Below are positions 28,226 to 39,247 of a DNA stretch of 64,000 nt, piece after piece. The first letter of the stretch is position 1, and each line of letters begins with the position of its first letter. Origin of the DNA: Marinobacterium marinum (GTDB taxonomy: Bacteria > Pseudomonadota > Gammaproteobacteria > Pseudomonadales > Balneatricaceae); contig NZ_JACEMT010000041.1 of the NCBI RefSeq assembly GCF_013868415.1, forward strand, positions 248,001 to 312,000, read 5' to 3'. The position numbers and the translations under genes were made by a program. The notes under the pieces were generated by a model, which was not told the DNA's origin, did no database searches, and worked only from the letters and a program-made list of their open reading frames with translations.

Positions 28226-29524
28226 TTAACGCAGATAGGGTGACCACGCAGGCTCACGTACATCACCGCTAACGGCGGGCATTCGGAATTGCACACGCCC
28301 GTCCAGCGACACCGCCGCCAGTACACCGCGTGTCCCTTCCTGAGTTGCATAGATCACCACGCTGCCGTTCGGCGCGATACTGGGTGATTCCACCATCCCA
28401 GAACGCGTCAACACATCCAGTCGACCCGTTTTCAAATCCTGCACTGCCACGTCAAAGCCATTGCCGCCCCCGCCACTGCGGTGCACCATAGCCAGGAAAC
28501 GACCGTCCTGAGTCAGACGCCCACTGGAGTTGTAGTTGCCTTCAAATGTCAGACGCTCCAGCTTTCGGTTCGCCAATTCCAGGCGATAGATCTGCGGCTG
28601 CCCACCTCGGTCAGAGGTAAAAATCAGCGACTGACCATCCGGCGCCCAGCTCGGCTCGGTATCGATGCCATAGTGCCGGGTCACTCGCTGCAGCTGACGA
28701 CTCTGCAAATCGAGAATATAAATTTCGGGGTTGCCGTCGCGAGACAGCACCAACGCCAACTGACTGCCATCCGGCGACCAGGCGGGCGCGCCGTTCAGGC
28801 CAGGAAACGATTGGATACGCTCACGACGCCCTGTAGCCAAGTACTGCACATAGATCGCAGGCTTGCCGGTTTCAAACGACACATAGGCCAGCTTGGAGCC
28901 GTCCATGGACCACACTGGTGACATAATTGGCTCAGATGATTCCAGAATCGTCCGGGCACGAGCACCGTCCCAATCAGCCAACTGCAAACGGAAACGCTGC
29001 TTGCCCGGCGCCAACTGCTCGGCAGTTACATAGACGATGCGGGTAGAAAACGCCCCCTGCAGCCCTGTCAAACGCTCAAACAGGCGATCTGCAATAAAAT
29101 GGGCCCCATCACGCAGATTGTCGCGAGTAATCGTCACCTGCTCACTCAGCAGAGACTGTTCGCGCAAGACGTCATAAAGTTCGAAACGAACGCTGATATC
29201 GTTCGCCCCCACCGAAACGGCACGACCGATGACAACGTAGTCCATTTTGGCAATTCGCCAGTCACGGTAATACAGTTCAGACTGCTGAACCGGAAAACCC
29301 AGCATGTTTTCACGCGCCATCGGCTGGAAAAAACCGCTGCGCTGCAAGTCCTGCTGCACGATGGCGGCCACGTCTTCCGACAGAGCACTACCTGTCTCAT
29401 TGCCAAAAGGCACCACTGCGATGGCAGTTGGCGCTTCAACGCCCTGCGTCACCTCAACAACAAGCTCCGCTCTTGCCATCATCGACAGCAGCATCACCAA
29501 CAATCCTGCGGCTACGCGCCTCAT
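28226..29524 (-). CDS. tolB: Tol-Pal system periplasmic protein TolB
   Basis: 432 residues from the ATG at 29524, two bases after the tolA stop, with AGGTGGTG before it. The signal peptide ends at ARA. The N-terminal domain (about 25-160) contacts TolA. Six beta-propeller blades follow, with repeated PxWSPDGS-type motifs ([45 protein letters not shown]). The propeller binds Pal. Length matches E. coli TolB (430). Confidence 0.96.
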   Translation of the reverse strand: MRRVAAGLLVMLLSMMARAELVVEVTQGVEAPTAIAVVPFGNETGSALSEDVAAIVQQDLQRSGFFQPMARENMLGFPVQQSELYYRDWRIAKMDYVVIGRAVSVGANDISVRFELYDVLREQSLLSEQVTITRDNLRDGAHFIADRLFERLTGLQGAFSTRIVYVTAEQLAPGKQRFRLQLADWDGARARTILESSEPIMSPVWSMDGSKLAYVSFETGKPAIYVQYLATGRRERIQSFPGLNGAPAWSPDGSQLALVLSRDGNPEIYILDLQSRQLQRVTRHYGIDTEPSWAPDGQSLIFTSDRGGQPQIYRLELANRKLERLTFEGNYNSSGRLTQDGRFLAMVHRSGGGGNGFDVAVQDLKTGRLDVLTRSGMVESPSIAPNGSVVIYATQEGTRGVLAAVSLDGRVQFRMPAVSGDVREPAWSPYLR

Positions 29525-29526
29525 AA

Positions 29527-30435
29527 TCACCACCTGAGCCCCTCCGGCCTGAATTTAACTGATAACTTGCGTAAACGGCGTTCGAACAATATGGGGTCAA
29601 TATCAGCCACCCTCGGAAAGCGCTGAACCCGGTACACTGCCTGAATCGCCGAGTTATCGAAAGCGGCATTCCCGCTGCTGGTATGGATATAAGCCTGATC
29701 CACCTCACCATTGGGCAACAGATGTATCGTCACGACAGCTTCCATGCCATTGCGTGCCGTACTGGGGATTCGCCATCCGTTCTGCAGCATCGCCTGAATG
29801 TAGGACTGAATATCGCCTATCACGGCCTGTGAGGCCTGTCTGGCAGCCGCTTCCCGCGCTTTCTGCTCACGAGCCAAGGCCTGCTTCAATTCAGCTTCAG
29901 CCTGTGCCTGTTTCCGCTCACGCTCTTTTGCCGCTTTTGCGGCAGCTTCCGCCTTGCGCTTAACCTCTGCTTCCTGACGCCGCGCCTGCTCTTCCGCTTT
30001 GCGCTTGCGCTCGACGGCTTCCGCCTTACGCTTCGCCTCCAGCTCGGCCTGACGCTTTTGTTCGGCAGCACGCTGCGCTGCCTGCTCTTTCTGACGTTTC
30101 TTTTCCGCTTCCTGCCGCGCCTTGCGCTTCGTCTCAGCCTCGGCCTGCTGTTTAGCCAGTTCCTGGCGGCGCTGTTCGGCTGCCACCCGCTCCTGCCGCT
30201 TGCGCTCGGCCTGCTGCGCCTGCTCGGCTTCACGAGCCCGCTCTTCAGCAATATGCGCCTGCTCCGCCTCACGCCGCGCCAAGGCGGTCAGATCAATCAT
30301 CTGCGCCTCGATATGCCGGGGCACCTTGCGCTGGGGCTCATCATGCCCCATCCAATGGGTACTCAGCAGAGCCAAGACAGCGGCATGCACCCCCAGTGCC
30401 AGCACAAACGGAACAATATAACTTCTGATCTCCAC
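29527..30435 (-). CDS. tolA: Tol-Pal system energy-transducing protein TolA
   Basis: 302 residues from a GTG at 30435. One membrane helix ([20 protein letters not shown]) is followed by a long Ala/Lys/Glu/Arg-rich helical domain (about 50-205) that spans the periplasm. The C-terminal TonB-like domain has [26 protein letters not shown]. It transmits force from TolQR to TolB/Pal at the outer membrane. The helical domain is shorter than in E. coli TolA (421 residues in total). Confidence 0.94.
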   Translation of the reverse strand: MEIRSYIVPFVLALGVHAAVLALLSTHWMGHDEPQRKVPRHIEAQMIDLTALARREAEQAHIAEERAREAEQAQQAERKRQERVAAEQRRQELAKQQAEAETKRKARQEAEKKRQKEQAAQRAAEQKRQAELEAKRKAEAVERKRKAEEQARRQEAEVKRKAEAAAKAAKERERKQAQAEAELKQALAREQKAREAAARQASQAVIGDIQSYIQAMLQNGWRIPSTARNGMEAVVTIHLLPNGEVDQAYIHTSSGNAAFDNSAIQAVYRVQRFPRVADIDPILFERRLRKLSVKFRPEGLRW

Positions 30436-30443
30436 TGGCGATC

Positions 30444-30860
30444 CTATTCCGTTACCAGGCCAACACTCTTGGCCCCAACCTGCTGCAGCAGCACCATCAA
30501 CTGCACAACCTGATCATAATTGGCCGATTTATCGCCACGTACCAACAACAATTTTTCAGGAGCCGATGCGAGAATTTTGCCGACACGCTCGGCAACTTCA
30601 TTACGCGTAATTGCTGTTTTCTCGTCACCGCCCACATTGATGTAGTACAACCCCTCGGCATCCACCGTCAAAATGACCGGTTCTTCATTCTGATCCTCTA
30701 CCGGCTCGGCAGCCGCCTGGGGTAGTTCAACACTCACACCCTGAGTCAGCATCGGGGCCGTCACCATGAAGATCACCAGCAACACCAGCGTCACATCAAT
30801 ATAGGGGACAACGTTGATCTCTGAATTCAGCTTGCGTCTTTTACGCTCTTTACGAATCAT
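30444..30860 (-). CDS. tolR: Tol-Pal system protein TolR
   Basis: 138 residues. There is one membrane helix with the proton-carrying Asp in INVVPYIDVTLVLLVIFMV, then a periplasmic domain that contacts peptidoglycan. It works with TolQ as the proton-driven motor of the Tol system. It lies between tolQ and tolA with eight-base gaps on both sides. Confidence 0.96.
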   Translation of the reverse strand: MIRKERKRRKLNSEINVVPYIDVTLVLLVIFMVTAPMLTQGVSVELPQAAAEPVEDQNEEPVILTVDAEGLYYINVGGDEKTAITRNEVAERVGKILASAPEKLLLVRGDKSANYDQVVQLMVLLQQVGAKSVGLVTE

Positions 30861-30868
30861 GCTTGGCC

Positions 30869-31552
30869 TCAGGCAGCCCGGTGAACGCGGCGATAGAGGA
30901 TACTGGAGAACTCGTCGGCAAAAGTATCATAGGCGTTCAAAAGACCTTCGGACTGAGCCGAAAAACGGTTGAATGCAATCACTGCCGGAATGGCTGCAAA
31001 CAAGCCAATCGCCGTTGCCACCAGTGCTTCCGAAATACCCGGCGCAACGGATGCCAGAGTGGCCTGATGCACATTCGCCAGCCCGCGAAAGGCGTTCATG
31101 ATACCCCACACAGTGCCAAACAGGCCGACGTAGGGACTGGTTGACCCCACTGTCGCCAGAAATGGCAAATGACGTTCCAGGCGCTCTTCTTCACGAGCCA
31201 TGGCAACACGCATTGCACGCTGTACGCCATTCATGACCATTTCAGGATCATTCCCGGCCTTTTGAGTCAGGCGCGTATATTCCTGGAGGCCGGCCCGAAA
31301 AATATTCTCAGCACCACTCCCCGCGTTGGGTGTCAGGTTTACCTCGCGAAACAGCTCACCCAGATCAACCCCCGACCAGAATCGATCCTCGAACTGGCGC
31401 AGCGAGCGACGCGCCTTGCGCATCACCTGGTTACGTTGAAAAATCATGACCCATGACAGAAACGAAGCCAGCAGCAGTAGCAGCATTACCAATTGAACAA
31501 CAAGACTCGCGTTCAACACGAGACTCCAAATTGACAGCTTGTCTTCCATCAT
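30869..31552 (-). CDS. tolQ: Tol-Pal system proton channel protein TolQ
   Basis: 227 residues with three membrane helices, the first near [19 protein letters not shown]. The MotA/ExbB-type domain has [25 protein letters not shown] and [15 protein letters not shown]. It overlaps the ybgC stop by four bases (ATGA), so the two are translationally coupled. It is the stator part of the Tol motor. Confidence 0.96.
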   Translation of the reverse strand: MMEDKLSIWSLVLNASLVVQLVMLLLLLASFLSWVMIFQRNQVMRKARRSLRQFEDRFWSGVDLGELFREVNLTPNAGSGAENIFRAGLQEYTRLTQKAGNDPEMVMNGVQRAMRVAMAREEERLERHLPFLATVGSTSPYVGLFGTVWGIMNAFRGLANVHQATLASVAPGISEALVATAIGLFAAIPAVIAFNRFSAQSEGLLNAYDTFADEFSSILYRRVHRAA

Positions 31553-31980
31553 TTCTCCTCAGGGATAAGCTGTTGAACGAAATTCGACATCAGTCGCTCC
31601 AGCATTTGGGCTGGCCAGCGTTGCGGCCTGAGCCGCTCTGCGGACACACAGGCAACATCTACTTTAGCCTGACAAAGCAGAACAGAATCTGAAGCACGGA
31701 TAATTTTTTGCTGAAAGGTAACGCGCACGCCAGATGCTCGTTCGACGATCACGCTAACCAGAAGTTCATCATCAAGTCGGGCCGGTTTAAAGTAGCGCCC
31801 CTCTACTCCCGTAACAACAAACAGCACATCATCTTGAGCCAGCTGTTGTTGGGAGTAGCCACATTGACGCAACAGCTCGGTGCGCGCCCGCTCCATAAAC
31901 TTGAGATAATTGACGTAATACACGATACCGCCCAAGTCGGTATCTTCAATATAAACACGTATTGGCCACTGAAATGGCAT
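31549..31980 (-). CDS. ybgC: Acyl-CoA thioester hydrolase YbgC
   Basis: 143 residues with a hotdog fold. The catalytic segment is [26 protein letters not shown], with the active Asp. It hydrolyses short-chain acyl-CoA or acyl-ACP thioesters and is the first gene of the tol operon in many proteobacteria. The start at 31980 gives the normal family N-terminus FQWPIRVY. Confidence 0.95.
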   Translation of the reverse strand: MPFQWPIRVYIEDTDLGGIVYYVNYLKFMERARTELLRQCGYSQQQLAQDDVLFVVTGVEGRYFKPARLDDELLVSVIVERASGVRVTFQQKIIRASDSVLLCQAKVDVACVSAERLRPQRWPAQMLERLMSNFVQQLIPEEK

Positions 31981-32054
31981 GCCAACAACCCAAATCCGGT
32001 TTAAGGTTTAAAATCGGCACAAACAATAACAGCAGCCCGTGTCAAAACAAAGCC

Positions 32055-32411
32055 TCAACCCTGGCAGATCAGACATGTCTCCACCAGAGGGTCGGCTCGC
32101 AGGCGGTTCAATTCGATGGCTTCACCACAGTGAGAGCAACGCCCGAATCGACCCCGGTTGATTCTTTCCAGTGCACGATTACAGCCCGCAATCGCATCCA
32201 GGTGGTGGCGCATATGCTCCAGGTTCAGCCGGCGCGCCACTTCAAGCGCAGTCTGCTTGCCACTTTGTCCCGGCACCTGACGCTTGAGCAGATGCCGCAC
32301 ATGCTCAATTTCGTTCAACTCATCCGTGAGCTCTTCATGCAGCGATTCCAGCAGCTCATGCAGCGTTCCCGCCATGTTTTCCAACTCATCGCGACTCAGT
32401 ACTGCTGCCAT
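32055..32411 (-). CDS. DksA/TraR-type zinc-finger protein
   Basis: 118 residues. The N-terminal two-thirds is a helical hairpin, probably a coiled coil (LHELLESLHEELTDELNEIEHVRHLL). The C-terminus is a four-cysteine zinc finger CSHCGEAIELNRL..VETCLIC. The tip of the coiled coil does not show the DksA DxxDxA acidic motif clearly, so it is a paralog rather than DksA itself, and effects on RNA polymerase cannot be assumed. It sits between ruvB and ybgC, two genes that are often direct neighbours in relatives. Confidence 0.85.
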   Translation of the reverse strand: MAAVLSRDELENMAGTLHELLESLHEELTDELNEIEHVRHLLKRQVPGQSGKQTALEVARRLNLEHMRHHLDAIAGCNRALERINRGRFGRCSHCGEAIELNRLRADPLVETCLICQG

Positions 32412-32524
32412 TTCAAAGGCCTCCGTTTAGTGGACCTCATCATGGTACTGCGCGCGCACTGGTTAAAAGTTGATCCTTATCACCTCTGCCTTCAACCTCC
32501 CGACAAGGTAAGCAACCCTTGATA

Positions 32525-33532
32525 TCAGTCAGCCCTTTCGAGGCCAAAATGCACATAGGCATGGTCTGTCACAATTCGGCCACGTGGCGTACGCATAATA
32601 AAGCCCTGCTGGATCAGATAGGGCTCCAATACGTCTTCAATCGTATCTCGCTCTTCGCTGATTGCTGCCGCAAGACTATCGACCCCCACCGGCCCGCCCC
32701 CAAACTTCTCGATCATCGCCAATAGCAGGCGACGATCCATATGGTCCAGCCCGCGTTCATCCACATTGAGCATATTCAAAGCCAGATCCGCGATCGCCTT
32801 GGTAATGCAACCATCACCCTTGACCTCGGCAAAATCACGAGCGCGCCTTAACAGTCTGTTGGCGATACGCGGTGTCCCGCGCGCACGGCGTGCAATCTCA
32901 CGCGCCCCCTCTTCATCGACGTCAGTGCCGGACAGCAACCCCGAACGCATCACGATACCCGTCAGATCACCAATCGAGTAGTACTCCAGCCGCTGAACAA
33001 TACCGAAACGGTCGCGCAGAGGCGATGTCAGCAACCCCGCACGGGTCGTTGCGCCCACCAAGGTAAATGGCGGCAAGTCCAGCTTGATAGAGCGCGCAGC
33101 AGGCCCCTCACCTATCATGATATCGAGCTGATAATCCTCCATGGCCGGATATAGCACCTCTTCAACATTCGGGCTCAGGCGATGAATTTCATCAATAAAC
33201 AAAACATCTCCCGCTTCCAGGTTCGTCAGCAAGGCCGCCAGGTCTCCTGCCTTTTCCAGCACCGGCCCGGATGTGGTCTTGATCTGAGACCCCATTTCGT
33301 GAGCAATTATGTTTGCCAGCGTGGTTTTCCCCAAACCCGGCGGCCCGAAAATCAACGTATGATCAAGCGCCTCTTCACGGGCTCGCGCCGCGTGAATGAA
33401 GATCTCCATCTGCTCTCGCACGGCTGGCTGACCTTCATAGTCGGCCAGTAATCGGGGCCGAATCGCACGATCATTTACCTCTTCGACCGGCGTCGCCAAG
33501 GGAGTAATGAAACGGTCCGCTTCTATCTTCAT
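32525..33532 (-). CDS. ruvB: Holliday junction branch migration ATPase RuvB
   Basis: 335 residues. The AAA+ ATPase has Walker [12 protein letters not shown] and Walker [11 protein letters not shown], the segment [18 protein letters not shown] (sensor and arginine finger region), and a C-terminal winged helix ending [17 protein letters not shown]. It drives branch migration together with RuvA. It is 10 bases after ruvA. Confidence 0.97.
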   Translation of the reverse strand: MKIEADRFITPLATPVEEVNDRAIRPRLLADYEGQPAVREQMEIFIHAARAREEALDHTLIFGPPGLGKTTLANIIAHEMGSQIKTTSGPVLEKAGDLAALLTNLEAGDVLFIDEIHRLSPNVEEVLYPAMEDYQLDIMIGEGPAARSIKLDLPPFTLVGATTRAGLLTSPLRDRFGIVQRLEYYSIGDLTGIVMRSGLLSGTDVDEEGAREIARRARGTPRIANRLLRRARDFAEVKGDGCITKAIADLALNMLNVDERGLDHMDRRLLLAMIEKFGGGPVGVDSLAAAISEERDTIEDVLEPYLIQQGFIMRTPRGRIVTDHAYVHFGLERAD

Positions 33533-33542
33533 GCCGCACTCC

Positions 33543-34172
33543 TCAACCGGTCACCATGGCTTTCAGCGCTTGACGAATCAGGTCTTCAGTCCCGCTTCCC
33601 TCACCAAGCACCTGTATCGCCTGCTCGATCGCCCGTGTCGCCTGCTGCGGCTTGTAACCCAAAGCAATCAAGGCACTTTCCGCTTCGGCGCGACAATCCA
33701 CCACCACAGCCTCTACTGCGGGCATATTCCCCGAACTCAACTCCAGCTCTGTCAGAGTCGGCAACTGCAATTGACTCAAGCGATCCTTCATTTCCACTAT
33801 CAGGCGCTCCGCAGTTTTCTTGCCCACACCAGGGACCTTCACCAGAGCAGTGGTATCCTCGTTATGTACGGTACGAATAAACGCCTCCGCGCTGATGCCC
33901 GACAGAATCGACAAGGCAAGCTTGGGCCCCACACCATTCGCCTTGATCAACGCACGAAACAATAATTTTTCCTGATAATCGGCAAAGCCGTATAACAACT
34001 GGGCATCTTCACGCACGACAAAGTGGGTATGAAGCCCCACCTCAGCCCCCAGCTCCGGCAATTTGTAGAAGGTATTCATCGAGGCTTCAACCTCATACCC
34101 TACGCCATTGACCTCCAGCAGCAACCAGGGCGGCTGTTTTTCCAGAATTCGACCTCTGAGATGTCCAATCAC
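33543..34172 (-). CDS. ruvA: Holliday junction DNA-binding protein RuvA
   Basis: 209 residues from a GTG at 34172 ([14 protein letters not shown]). The N-terminal OB fold is followed by helix-hairpin-helix motifs ([17 protein letters not shown] and [21 protein letters not shown]) and a C-terminal three-helix domain that binds RuvB. It forms the tetramer that holds the four-way junction. Confidence 0.96.
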   Translation of the reverse strand: MIGHLRGRILEKQPPWLLLEVNGVGYEVEASMNTFYKLPELGAEVGLHTHFVVREDAQLLYGFADYQEKLLFRALIKANGVGPKLALSILSGISAEAFIRTVHNEDTTALVKVPGVGKKTAERLIVEMKDRLSQLQLPTLTELELSSGNMPAVEAVVVDCRAEAESALIALGYKPQQATRAIEQAIQVLGEGSGTEDLIRQALKAMVTG

Positions 34173-34194
34173 GAATCAACTGTCTCCATAAAAA

Positions 34195-34713
34195 TCATAA
34201 ACGCCAGCGACCACTGCTGCGACTTCGACTGCGTACCGGCGGCACCTGGCCCGCATTGGTGTGAGCATGACAGAGCGCAATCGCCAGCGCATCAGCCGCA
34301 TCCGCTTGTGGCAGTCCGGGCAGCTTGAGCAGGTGTGCTACCATATGCTGTACCTGCGCCTTGTCTGCACCGCCATTACCGACTACCGACTGCTTGACCC
34401 GTCGCGCCGCATATTCTGCCACCGGCAGTAACTGGTTGGCGCCAGCCACAATGGCTACGCCTCGCGCCTGACCCAACTTGAGCGCCGAATCGGCATTTTT
34501 CGACATGAACACCTGCTCGATTGCCATTTCCCGTGGCTGATAGCGCTCGATGATCTCCGTCACACCGGCAAAAACCTGCTGCAATCGTTCCGCCAGCACA
34601 TCGCCACTGATACGAATACAGCCACTGGCCACATACTCGATACGCGTTCCGACCACATTAATGACGCCATAACCGGTAATACGCGAACCGGGATCAATAC
34701 CCAAGATCAGCAT
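34195..34713 (-). CDS. ruvC: Crossover junction endodeoxyribonuclease RuvC
   Basis: 172 residues with an RNase H-like fold. The acidic active-site residues are visible in [25 protein letters not shown] and [16 protein letters not shown]. It resolves Holliday junctions. It is the first gene of the ruvCAB unit, downstream of yebC but separated from it by the terminator at 34796-34823. Confidence 0.97.
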   Translation of the reverse strand: MLILGIDPGSRITGYGVINVVGTRIEYVASGCIRISGDVLAERLQQVFAGVTEIIERYQPREMAIEQVFMSKNADSALKLGQARGVAIVAGANQLLPVAEYAARRVKQSVVGNGGADKAQVQHMVAHLLKLPGLPQADAADALAIALCHAHTNAGQVPPVRSRSRSSGRWRL

Positions 34714-34795
34714 AGGCTCATCTCAATACTCCGAAAACACAGAGGGCCAAACATCAATGCTGTACATTTATACACTAAAACGCCACATTTTGCCC

Positions 34796-34823
34796 AAAAA
34801 AAACCGGGGTTTCCCCCGGTTTC
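34796..34823 (-). terminator. Intrinsic terminator of yebC
   Basis: On the minus strand AAACCGGGG pairs with CCCCGGTTT across a short AAA-type loop, followed by eight T residues. It lies about 20 bases after the yebC stop and separates aspS-yebC from ruvCAB. Confidence 0.9.
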
Positions 34824-34844
34824 TTGCACCTGACAGTGTCGATG

Positions 34845-35582
34845 TTATTCCATTGCCTCTTCAGGAATATCGGCATTATGGAACACGTTCTGGGTATCAT
34901 CGAGATCCTCAAGCGCATCAATCAACCTCAGCGCCTTGGAACCGGTCTCAACATCCAGCTCAACACTGGTGGACGGAATCATGCCAACTTCCGCAAAAAC
35001 GGGCTCAAGCCCGGCATCCACCAGTGACTGTTTCACATCCATGAATTCCTGCCAGGGCGCAAACACATCGATGGAGCCATCATCGTTTGTCACCACATCG
35101 TCGGCACCGGCCTCCAGGGCCGCCTCCATGATGGCGTCTTCATCGGCGTCTTCACCAAACGTGATCTGCCCCTTTTTTTCAAACAGATACGCGACCGAGC
35201 CGTTAGTCCCCAGGTTGCCGCCCGCCTTATTGAAGGCCGCACGCACCTGAGACACGGTACGGTTGACGTTATCCGTCATCACCTCAACCAGAATTGCCAC
35301 TCCGTTGGGACCGTAGCCCTCATAGGTCAGCTCATCATAGTTGTCACCATCAGCACCGCCGGCACCACGGGCAATAGCCTTCTCGATGGTGTCCTTTTTC
35401 ATATTGGCACCCAGCGCCTTATCGACAGCTGCGCGCAGACGTGGATTGTCTTCCGGGTTGCCACCACCTTCCTTGGCTGCAACTGTCAGCTCACGAATCA
35501 GCTTGGTGAATATCTTGCCTCGCTTGGCGTCCTGCGCTGCCTTACGATGCTTGATGTTAGCCCACTTGGAATGACCTGCCAT
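34845..35582 (-). CDS. yebC: YebC/PmpR family protein
   Basis: 245 residues from the ATG at 35582; a longer frame to 35615 lacks the family N-terminus [20 protein letters not shown]. Three-domain YebC architecture with [30 protein letters not shown]. Members bind DNA as quorum-sensing repressors (PmpR) or act on ribosomes stalled at proline runs. It lies downstream of aspS. Confidence 0.95.
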   Translation of the reverse strand: MAGHSKWANIKHRKAAQDAKRGKIFTKLIRELTVAAKEGGGNPEDNPRLRAAVDKALGANMKKDTIEKAIARGAGGADGDNYDELTYEGYGPNGVAILVEVMTDNVNRTVSQVRAAFNKAGGNLGTNGSVAYLFEKKGQITFGEDADEDAIMEAALEAGADDVVTNDDGSIDVFAPWQEFMDVKQSLVDAGLEPVFAEVGMIPSTSVELDVETGSKALRLIDALEDLDDTQNVFHNADIPEEAME

Positions 35583-35646
35583 TAAAACATCCTCGATTGA
35601 TTGCAGGGCCTGCAAAGCCCTGTGATCCTAATGCGTGTCGTGCAAT

Positions 35647-35674
35647 GAAAAGGGGCGACTCAACTGGTCGCCCC
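35647..35674 (-). terminator. Intrinsic terminator of aspS
   Basis: On the minus strand an 8-bp perfect stem GGGGCGAC / GTCGCCCC with a seven-base loop is followed by TTTTCATT, 10 bases after the aspS stop. Confidence 0.85.
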
Positions 35675-35684
35675 GGGTGCGCAA

Positions 35685-37448
35685 TCAGGGGGTTTTACGC
35701 AGCTTGATATTCAGCTCGCGCAACTGAGTCGCACTGACTTCTCCCGGCGCATCGGTCAGCAGACAGGCCGCACTCTGAGTTTTCGGGAAGGCAATGACTT
35801 CACGAATAGAGGAAGAGCCGGTCATCAACATGATCAGGCGGTCCAGACCAAACGCCAGACCACCATGCGGCGGAGCACCGAATTTCAGCGCATTGAGCAG
35901 GAAGCCGAATTTTTCTTCCGCTTCCTCGTCGCTGATACCCAGCACCTTAAACACAGTACGCTGCATATCCTGGTCATGAATACGCACGGAACCGCCACCC
36001 AGCTCGGTACCGTTCAGCACCATATCGTAGGCGCGAGACAGCTTGCCCTCCGGCTGCTCCAGCAGCTCCGCCGGCGTGCAGCTGGGTGCAGTGAACGGGT
36101 GGTGCAGTGCAGTCAGACCACCATCGCTGGTTTCTTCGAACATCGGGAAGTCGACCACCCACAAAGGTGCCCATTCGCGTTCGATCAGGTTCATGTCTTC
36201 ACCGACTTTGATACGCAACGCACCCAAAGCTTCGTTGACGACAGTTTCCTTATCGGCGCCAAAGAAGACAATATCGCCATTCTGGACTTCCAGGCGCTCC
36301 ATTACCTTCATGGCGACATCTTCGCCCAGGAACTTGACGATCGGAGACTGCAGACCTTCGGCACCTTTTTCCAGTTCGTTGACCTTAATCCAGGCCAGCC
36401 CCTTGGCACCGTAAATACCGACGAATTTGGTGTATTCGTCGATGATCTTGCGGGTCAGCTCAGCGCCACCCGGCACCTTCAAGGCAGCGACACGGCCCTT
36501 CGGATCCTTGGCGGGACCTGCAAACACCTTGAATTCGATCTCCTGCAACAGGTCTGCCACATCAACCAGTTCCAGCGGGATACGCAGATCAGGCTTGTCC
36601 GAGCCGAAACGCTGCATGGCCTCGGAATACGGCATGCGCGGGAAATCCCCCAGATCCACATCCAGCAGCTCTACAAACAGCTTACGGATCATGTCTTCTG
36701 TCATTCCCATGATACCCTCTTCGTCCATGAACGAAGTTTCGATATCAATCTGGGTAAACTCCGGCTGACGGTCGGCACGCAGGTCTTCGTCACGGAAACA
36801 CTTGGCAATCTGGTAGTAGCGGTCGAAACCGGACACCATCAGCAGCTGTTTGAACAACTGCGGGGACTGCGGCAGTGCAAAAAAGCTGCCTTCATGAGTA
36901 CGACTCGGCACCAGGTAGTCACGTGCGCCTTCCGGGGTTGCCCGGGTCAGAATCGGCGTTTCAATATCAAGGAAGCCGTTCTCTTCCAGATAATTGCGGA
37001 TATTGTGGGTAATCTGGGAACGGAAACGCAGCTTGCGCTGAATTTCAGGACGGCGCAGGTCGATGAAACGATTGCGCAGACGGACATCTTCCCCCACCTG
37101 CTGATGCTCATCCAGCTGGAATGGAGGTGTTTCAGCCTTGTTCAGAATGACCAGGTCTTTGCCCAGCACCTCGATTTCACCGGTACCCATCTCACTATTG
37201 ATGGTTCCTTCCGGACGCGCACGTACGGTGCCACGCACTTCAACCACATACTCACTGCGCACACTGTCAGCCAAATTGAAGCTTTCTTCACGATCCGGGT
37301 CGAAAACAACCTGGGCAATCCCTTCACGGTCACGAAGGTCAAGGAAGATAACGCCACCGTGATCTCGACGGCGGTGAACCCAACCGCTCAGGGTGATGTC
37401 TTCTCCAATATGGTCTGCTCTTAGGTCGCCGCAATAATGGCTGCGCAT
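35685..37448 (-). CDS. aspS: Aspartyl-tRNA synthetase
   Basis: 587 residues. The N-terminal OB fold ([16 protein letters not shown], anticodon binding) is followed by the class II core with motif 2 ([20 protein letters not shown]) and motif 3 ([15 protein letters not shown]), and the bacterial GAD insert domain. It charges tRNA-Asp; a tRNA-Asp gene lies 24 kb away in this window. Length matches E. coli AspS (590). Confidence 0.97.
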   Translation of the reverse strand: MRSHYCGDLRADHIGEDITLSGWVHRRRDHGGVIFLDLRDREGIAQVVFDPDREESFNLADSVRSEYVVEVRGTVRARPEGTINSEMGTGEIEVLGKDLVILNKAETPPFQLDEHQQVGEDVRLRNRFIDLRRPEIQRKLRFRSQITHNIRNYLEENGFLDIETPILTRATPEGARDYLVPSRTHEGSFFALPQSPQLFKQLLMVSGFDRYYQIAKCFRDEDLRADRQPEFTQIDIETSFMDEEGIMGMTEDMIRKLFVELLDVDLGDFPRMPYSEAMQRFGSDKPDLRIPLELVDVADLLQEIEFKVFAGPAKDPKGRVAALKVPGGAELTRKIIDEYTKFVGIYGAKGLAWIKVNELEKGAEGLQSPIVKFLGEDVAMKVMERLEVQNGDIVFFGADKETVVNEALGALRIKVGEDMNLIEREWAPLWVVDFPMFEETSDGGLTALHHPFTAPSCTPAELLEQPEGKLSRAYDMVLNGTELGGGSVRIHDQDMQRTVFKVLGISDEEAEEKFGFLLNALKFGAPPHGGLAFGLDRLIMLMTGSSSIREVIAFPKTQSAACLLTDAPGEVSATQLRELNIKLRKTP

Positions 37449-37545
37449 AGTGTCCTGTTCCTGTATCCGAATGCAACATGGAAATCAAAGGCGGGAATTA
37501 TAACCGATTTGGCCGGACCTGACAGGCCCGGCAACAGGGTTTGAT

Positions 37546-38001
37546 TCAGCGAGGGATATCATGGGGTTCGAAAGCCAGCTCTCCGTCGAGCAGGCGTTCC
37601 AATTTGTTACGCACGGTTACCAATGCTTCCGGCGTATAGGGAACCGCCGGATGGCGCCCCCAGACGGGACCCGGCCAGGCCGGATCCGATTCCTGACGCA
37701 CAATGACATGCACATGCAGCTGAGGCACCATATTGCCCAATGTCGCCACATTCATTTTGCGCGCCTGAAAAAGATCGACCAGCGTTTCCGACAATTCGCT
37801 GATTTCATGCATCAGCTGATTCTGTTCACTGGCAGGCAGATGGTAGAGTTCCGTCACATCAGCCCGGCGCGGCACCAGTATCAGCCACGGGTATTGGCTA
37901 TCATTCATCAGCAACAGACGGCACAGAGGAAAATCACCCAGTACGATGGTATCTGTTACCAGACGGGAGGCCAGTTCAAACTCCAGCTCAAGCTCGTCCA
38001 T
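37546..38001 (-). CDS. HIT family nucleotide-binding hydrolase
   Basis: 151 residues from the ATG at 38001, with AAGGAG seven bases upstream. The histidine triad is seen as PQLHVHVIVR. The C-terminal part PAWPGPVWGRHPAVPY is typical of a Pseudomonas-type HIT subgroup. It probably hydrolyses nucleoside phosphoramidates or dinucleotides. It lies upstream of aspS in the same direction, separated by about 100 bases. Confidence 0.88.
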   Translation of the reverse strand: MDELELEFELASRLVTDTIVLGDFPLCRLLLMNDSQYPWLILVPRRADVTELYHLPASEQNQLMHEISELSETLVDLFQARKMNVATLGNMVPQLHVHVIVRQESDPAWPGPVWGRHPAVPYTPEALVTVRNKLERLLDGELAFEPHDIPR

Positions 38002-38064
38002 CACGCCGCTCCTTTCAAAACAGGCTTTTTAATCCAAGTGTTACCGGAATTAGTATAGGTCAGC

Positions 38065-39186
38065 ATGTATAAAGTCAATCTTCACTCCAGCATCAGTGAA
38101 ATCGATGCCACACGCTGGGATCAGCTCTGTGACCCGGGATACCCTTTCCTGCGCCATGCTTTCCTGCAGGCACTGGAGGCCTCGGGCTCCGTCGGGCCCG
38201 AAACCGGCTGGCAGCCTCTGCACCTCGAGGTCACGGACAGCCAAACCAGCGTACTGGTCATGCCGCTTTACCTCAAGCGGCACTCCTGGGGCGAGTATGT
38301 CTTTGACCAAAGCTGGGCTGATGCCTACGAACGCAACGGATTGGTCTACTACCCCAAGCTCCTCAACGCCATTCCCTTCACCCCGGCAACGGGCCCTCGC
38401 TACGGCTCAACCTTGAGCGCCATGGAAACACAACAACTCATTCCCGAACTGCTGGAGCAGGTCATGCGGCAGGTACAGGCATCCTCCTGGCACTGCCTGT
38501 TCCCGCCCTCACCCATTTCTGCATCGGCGTCAACACACGCACGACTTGGCTGCCAATATCACTGGTTCAACCGCGGATATGCCGACTTTGATGATTTCCT
38601 GAGCCGTTTTACGTCACGCAAACGCAAATCCATACTCAGGGAAAGGCGCAAGGTGCAGGAGCAAGGCATTGTTTTGAACTCACTGACCGGTTCGGCAATA
38701 CTCCCCAAACACATAGAGCAGTTTTACCGTTTCTATCAGGCCACTTACCACAAGCGTGGACGCCGGGGGTATCTGACCCTTGAGACCTTTCATCAACTGC
38801 TTGATCAGATGGCAGAGCAAATGCTGCTGGTGCTGGCCGAAGACGAACATACACCCGTTGCTGCCGCGCTCTATTTTATCGGCAGCAATACTCTGTACGG
38901 CCGCTACTGGGGGTGCCTGGAACACTATGACAGCCTGCATTTCGAAGCCTGTTATTACCAGGGCATCGAATTTTGCATCAAACAGGGACTGGAACGCTTT
39001 GACCCCGGCGCTCAGGGAGAGCACAAAATCCAGAGAGGCTTTGAGCCGGTCAGAACCTGGTCACTGCACCACATGATACACCCGGGCTTCCACCAGGCCG
39101 TTGGCGATTTTGTTGCAGAGGAGCACGAACTGATGGAGCGAAGAATTGAGGAATTGACTACCTGGCTGCCGTTCAAACACGCTTGA
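38065..39186 (+). CDS. GNAT-fold protein of the peptidogalycan biosynthesis/recognition family
   Basis: 373 residues. The protein resembles the COG3146/DUF482 group with two GNAT-like halves. Typical segments are FLRHAFLQALEASGS near the start and PFTPATGPR, the pair YHKRGRRGYLTLETF and ALYFIGSNTLYGRYWGC, and the C-terminal KIQRGFEPV. The family is often called a peptidoglycan-recognising or aminoacyl-transferring protein; the real substrate is not known. It is divergent from the HIT gene and convergent with the antiporter gene. Confidence 0.82.
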   Translation: MYKVNLHSSISEIDATRWDQLCDPGYPFLRHAFLQALEASGSVGPETGWQPLHLEVTDSQTSVLVMPLYLKRHSWGEYVFDQSWADAYERNGLVYYPKLLNAIPFTPATGPRYGSTLSAMETQQLIPELLEQVMRQVQASSWHCLFPPSPISASASTHARLGCQYHWFNRGYADFDDFLSRFTSRKRKSILRERRKVQEQGIVLNSLTGSAILPKHIEQFYRFYQATYHKRGRRGYLTLETFHQLLDQMAEQMLLVLAEDEHTPVAAALYFIGSNTLYGRYWGCLEHYDSLHFEACYYQGIEFCIKQGLERFDPGAQGEHKIQRGFEPVRTWSLHHMIHPGFHQAVGDFVAEEHELMERRIEELTTWLPFKHA

Positions 39187-39207
39187 TATCTACCCAACCG
39201 GGCACTC

Positions 39208-39236
39208 GGCAGCGCCCGAACATCCCGAGCGCTGCC
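39208..39236. terminator. Hairpin between convergent genes
   Basis: GGCAGCGC pairs with GCGCTGCC (8 bp, 13-base loop) between the GNAT-like gene and the antiporter gene. No T run follows on either strand, so a role as terminator is possible only with help from Rho. Confidence 0.4.
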
Positions 39237-39247
39237 AGGCACGACCA

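Noticed and set aside
30058-30513. Leu/Phe-rich membrane-like frame opposite tolA
   Set aside because: It is the reverse translation of the Ala/Lys/Glu/Arg-rich TolA helix; no start signals.
35865-37424. 519-codon open frame on the plus strand opposite aspS
   Set aside because: It is a shadow of aspS: the antisense frame stays open because of codon bias. It has no family character or ribosome site. The same holds for the long plus-strand frames opposite lon (12870-14201) and ppiD (9762-10652).
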